NCBI GenBank assembly: GCA_021784495.1 | Contig: JAJXSQ010000148.1 | Coordinates: 1-5,927 of the forward strand | DNA from: Myxococcales bacterium | GTDB lineage: Bacteria > Myxococcota > Myxococcia > Myxococcales > Anaeromyxobacteraceae | DNA length: 5,927 bases | Reading direction: 5' to 3' | Shown: one piece after another, positions 5,395 to 5,927 of the stretch | Position numbering within the stretch: the stretch's first letter is position 1 | Layout of the letters: each line of letters begins with the position of its first letter | Translations under genes and position numbers: made by a program | Notes under the pieces: model-generated | Databases searched by the model: none | Seen by the model: the letters and a program-made list of their open reading frames with translations, nothing else | Told to the model about the DNA's origin: nothing

Positions 5395-5927
5395 ATGGCC
5401 CTCCCGGTTGTCCACCTGATCACCGATCGGCGGCTGGCGCCGGCGCTCGGGCCGCGGCTCGAGGCGGCGCTCGCCGGCGCGCCGCCGGGTGCGGTCGCCG
5501 TCCACCTGCGCGAGAAGGACCTCGGCGGCGCCGGGCTCCTCGCCCTGGCGCGCGAGCTCGCCGCCGTCTGCCGCGCGCACGGCCAGCGGCTCCTGGTGAA
5601 CGATCGGGTGGACGTCGCGCTGGCCGCCCGCGCCGACGGCGTCCACCTCCCGGCGGCCGGGATCCCGCCGGCCGAGGCGCGCCGGCTGCTCGGCCCGGAC
5701 GCGCTCGTCGGGGTCTCCTGCCACGGCGCCGCCGACGTCGCCCGCGCCCGCGACGGCGGCGCGAGCTTCGCGACCTTCGGGCCGGTCTGGGACACGCCGT
5801 CGAAGCGGCGCTACGGGGCGCCGGTCGGCCTCGAGCCCCTCGCCGCGGCGAGCCGGCTCGGGCTCCCGCTCGTCGCCCTCGGCGGCGTCGATCCGGCGCG
5901 CGCGCCGGAGGCGATCCGGGCCGGCGC
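5395..5927 (+). CDS. ThiE/TenI-family protein, 3'-truncated
   Basis: An open frame starts at ATG 5395 and runs off the window without a stop, giving 177 complete codons of an expected 200-220. It is a TIM-barrel protein of the thiamin phosphate synthase/TenI family. Signatures are VHLITDRRL (6-14), VHLREKDLGG (36-45), LLVNDRVDVALAARADGVHLP (66-86), VGVSCHGAADVARA (105-118), FATFGPVWDTPSKRRYGAPVGLE (125-147) and PLVALGGVDPARAPEAIRAG (158-177). ThiE joins thiazole phosphate to pyrimidine pyrophosphate; TenI only tautomerises the ThiG product. Here the usual ThiE 'HLGQED' loop is replaced by HLPAAGIPP, which lacks the Asp that helps bind Mg in ThiE. This favours TenI, though many genomes label such proteins thiE, so I give no symbol. 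No ribosome site is visible before the ATG, and only 37 bp separate it from the divergent split-barrel gene. Confidence 0.88.
   Translation, partial: MALPVVHLITDRRLAPALGPRLEAALAGAPPGAVAVHLREKDLGGAGLLALARELAAVCRAHGQRLLVNDRVDVALAARADGVHLPAAGIPPAEARRLLGPDALVGVSCHGAADVARARDGGASFATFGPVWDTPSKRRYGAPVGLEPLAAASRLGLPLVALGGVDPARAPEAIRAG

Overview
The window is very GC-rich, with G or C at almost every third codon position and frequent GTG starts. It carries a PglI/AgmX-type domain, a very large multiheme cytochrome c and a thiamin locus. This points to a metal-respiring myxobacterial or deltaproteobacterial genome of the Anaeromyxobacter type. The assignment is an inference from composition and gene content, not from a marker gene.

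Layout: (1) 2-337 (+) is the 3' end of a protein with an AgmX/PglI (TonB-like) C-terminal domain. (2) 353-1255 (-) encodes a YedA-like EamA/DMT inner-membrane exporter, convergent with (1). (3) 1334-3475 (-) encodes an exported cytochrome with 28 CXXCH haem-binding motifs. Its core is built from 48-residue two-haem modules, visible in the DNA as an exact 144-bp period. (4) 3476-3568 is a divergent control region with an imperfect 13-bp dyad overlapping a possible -35 box. (5) 3569-3775 thiS and 3777-4550 thiG (+) form a two-gene operon for the thiazole half of thiamin. (6) 4551-5357 (-) encodes a probable FMN-binding split-barrel (PNPOx-like) protein. Its stop codon abuts that of thiG, and its ribosome-binding site is unusually long. 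(7) 5395-5927 (+) is the 5' part of a ThiE/TenI-family gene that runs off the window.

How the genes work together: ThiS carries the sulfur as a C-terminal thiocarboxylate. ThiG condenses it with deoxyxylulose phosphate and dehydroglycine to give the thiazole carboxylate phosphate. The ThiE/TenI protein would then either tautomerise that product (TenI) or join the thiazole to the pyrimidine (ThiE); its motifs lean toward TenI. The antiparallel split-barrel gene separates thiSG from thiE/tenI. The cytochrome has no evident link to thiamin and probably acts in periplasmic or cell-surface electron transfer.

The most notable object is the 28-haem cytochrome. No mobile element, CRISPR array, tRNA or rRNA was seen, and no TPP riboswitch was recognised ahead of thiS.
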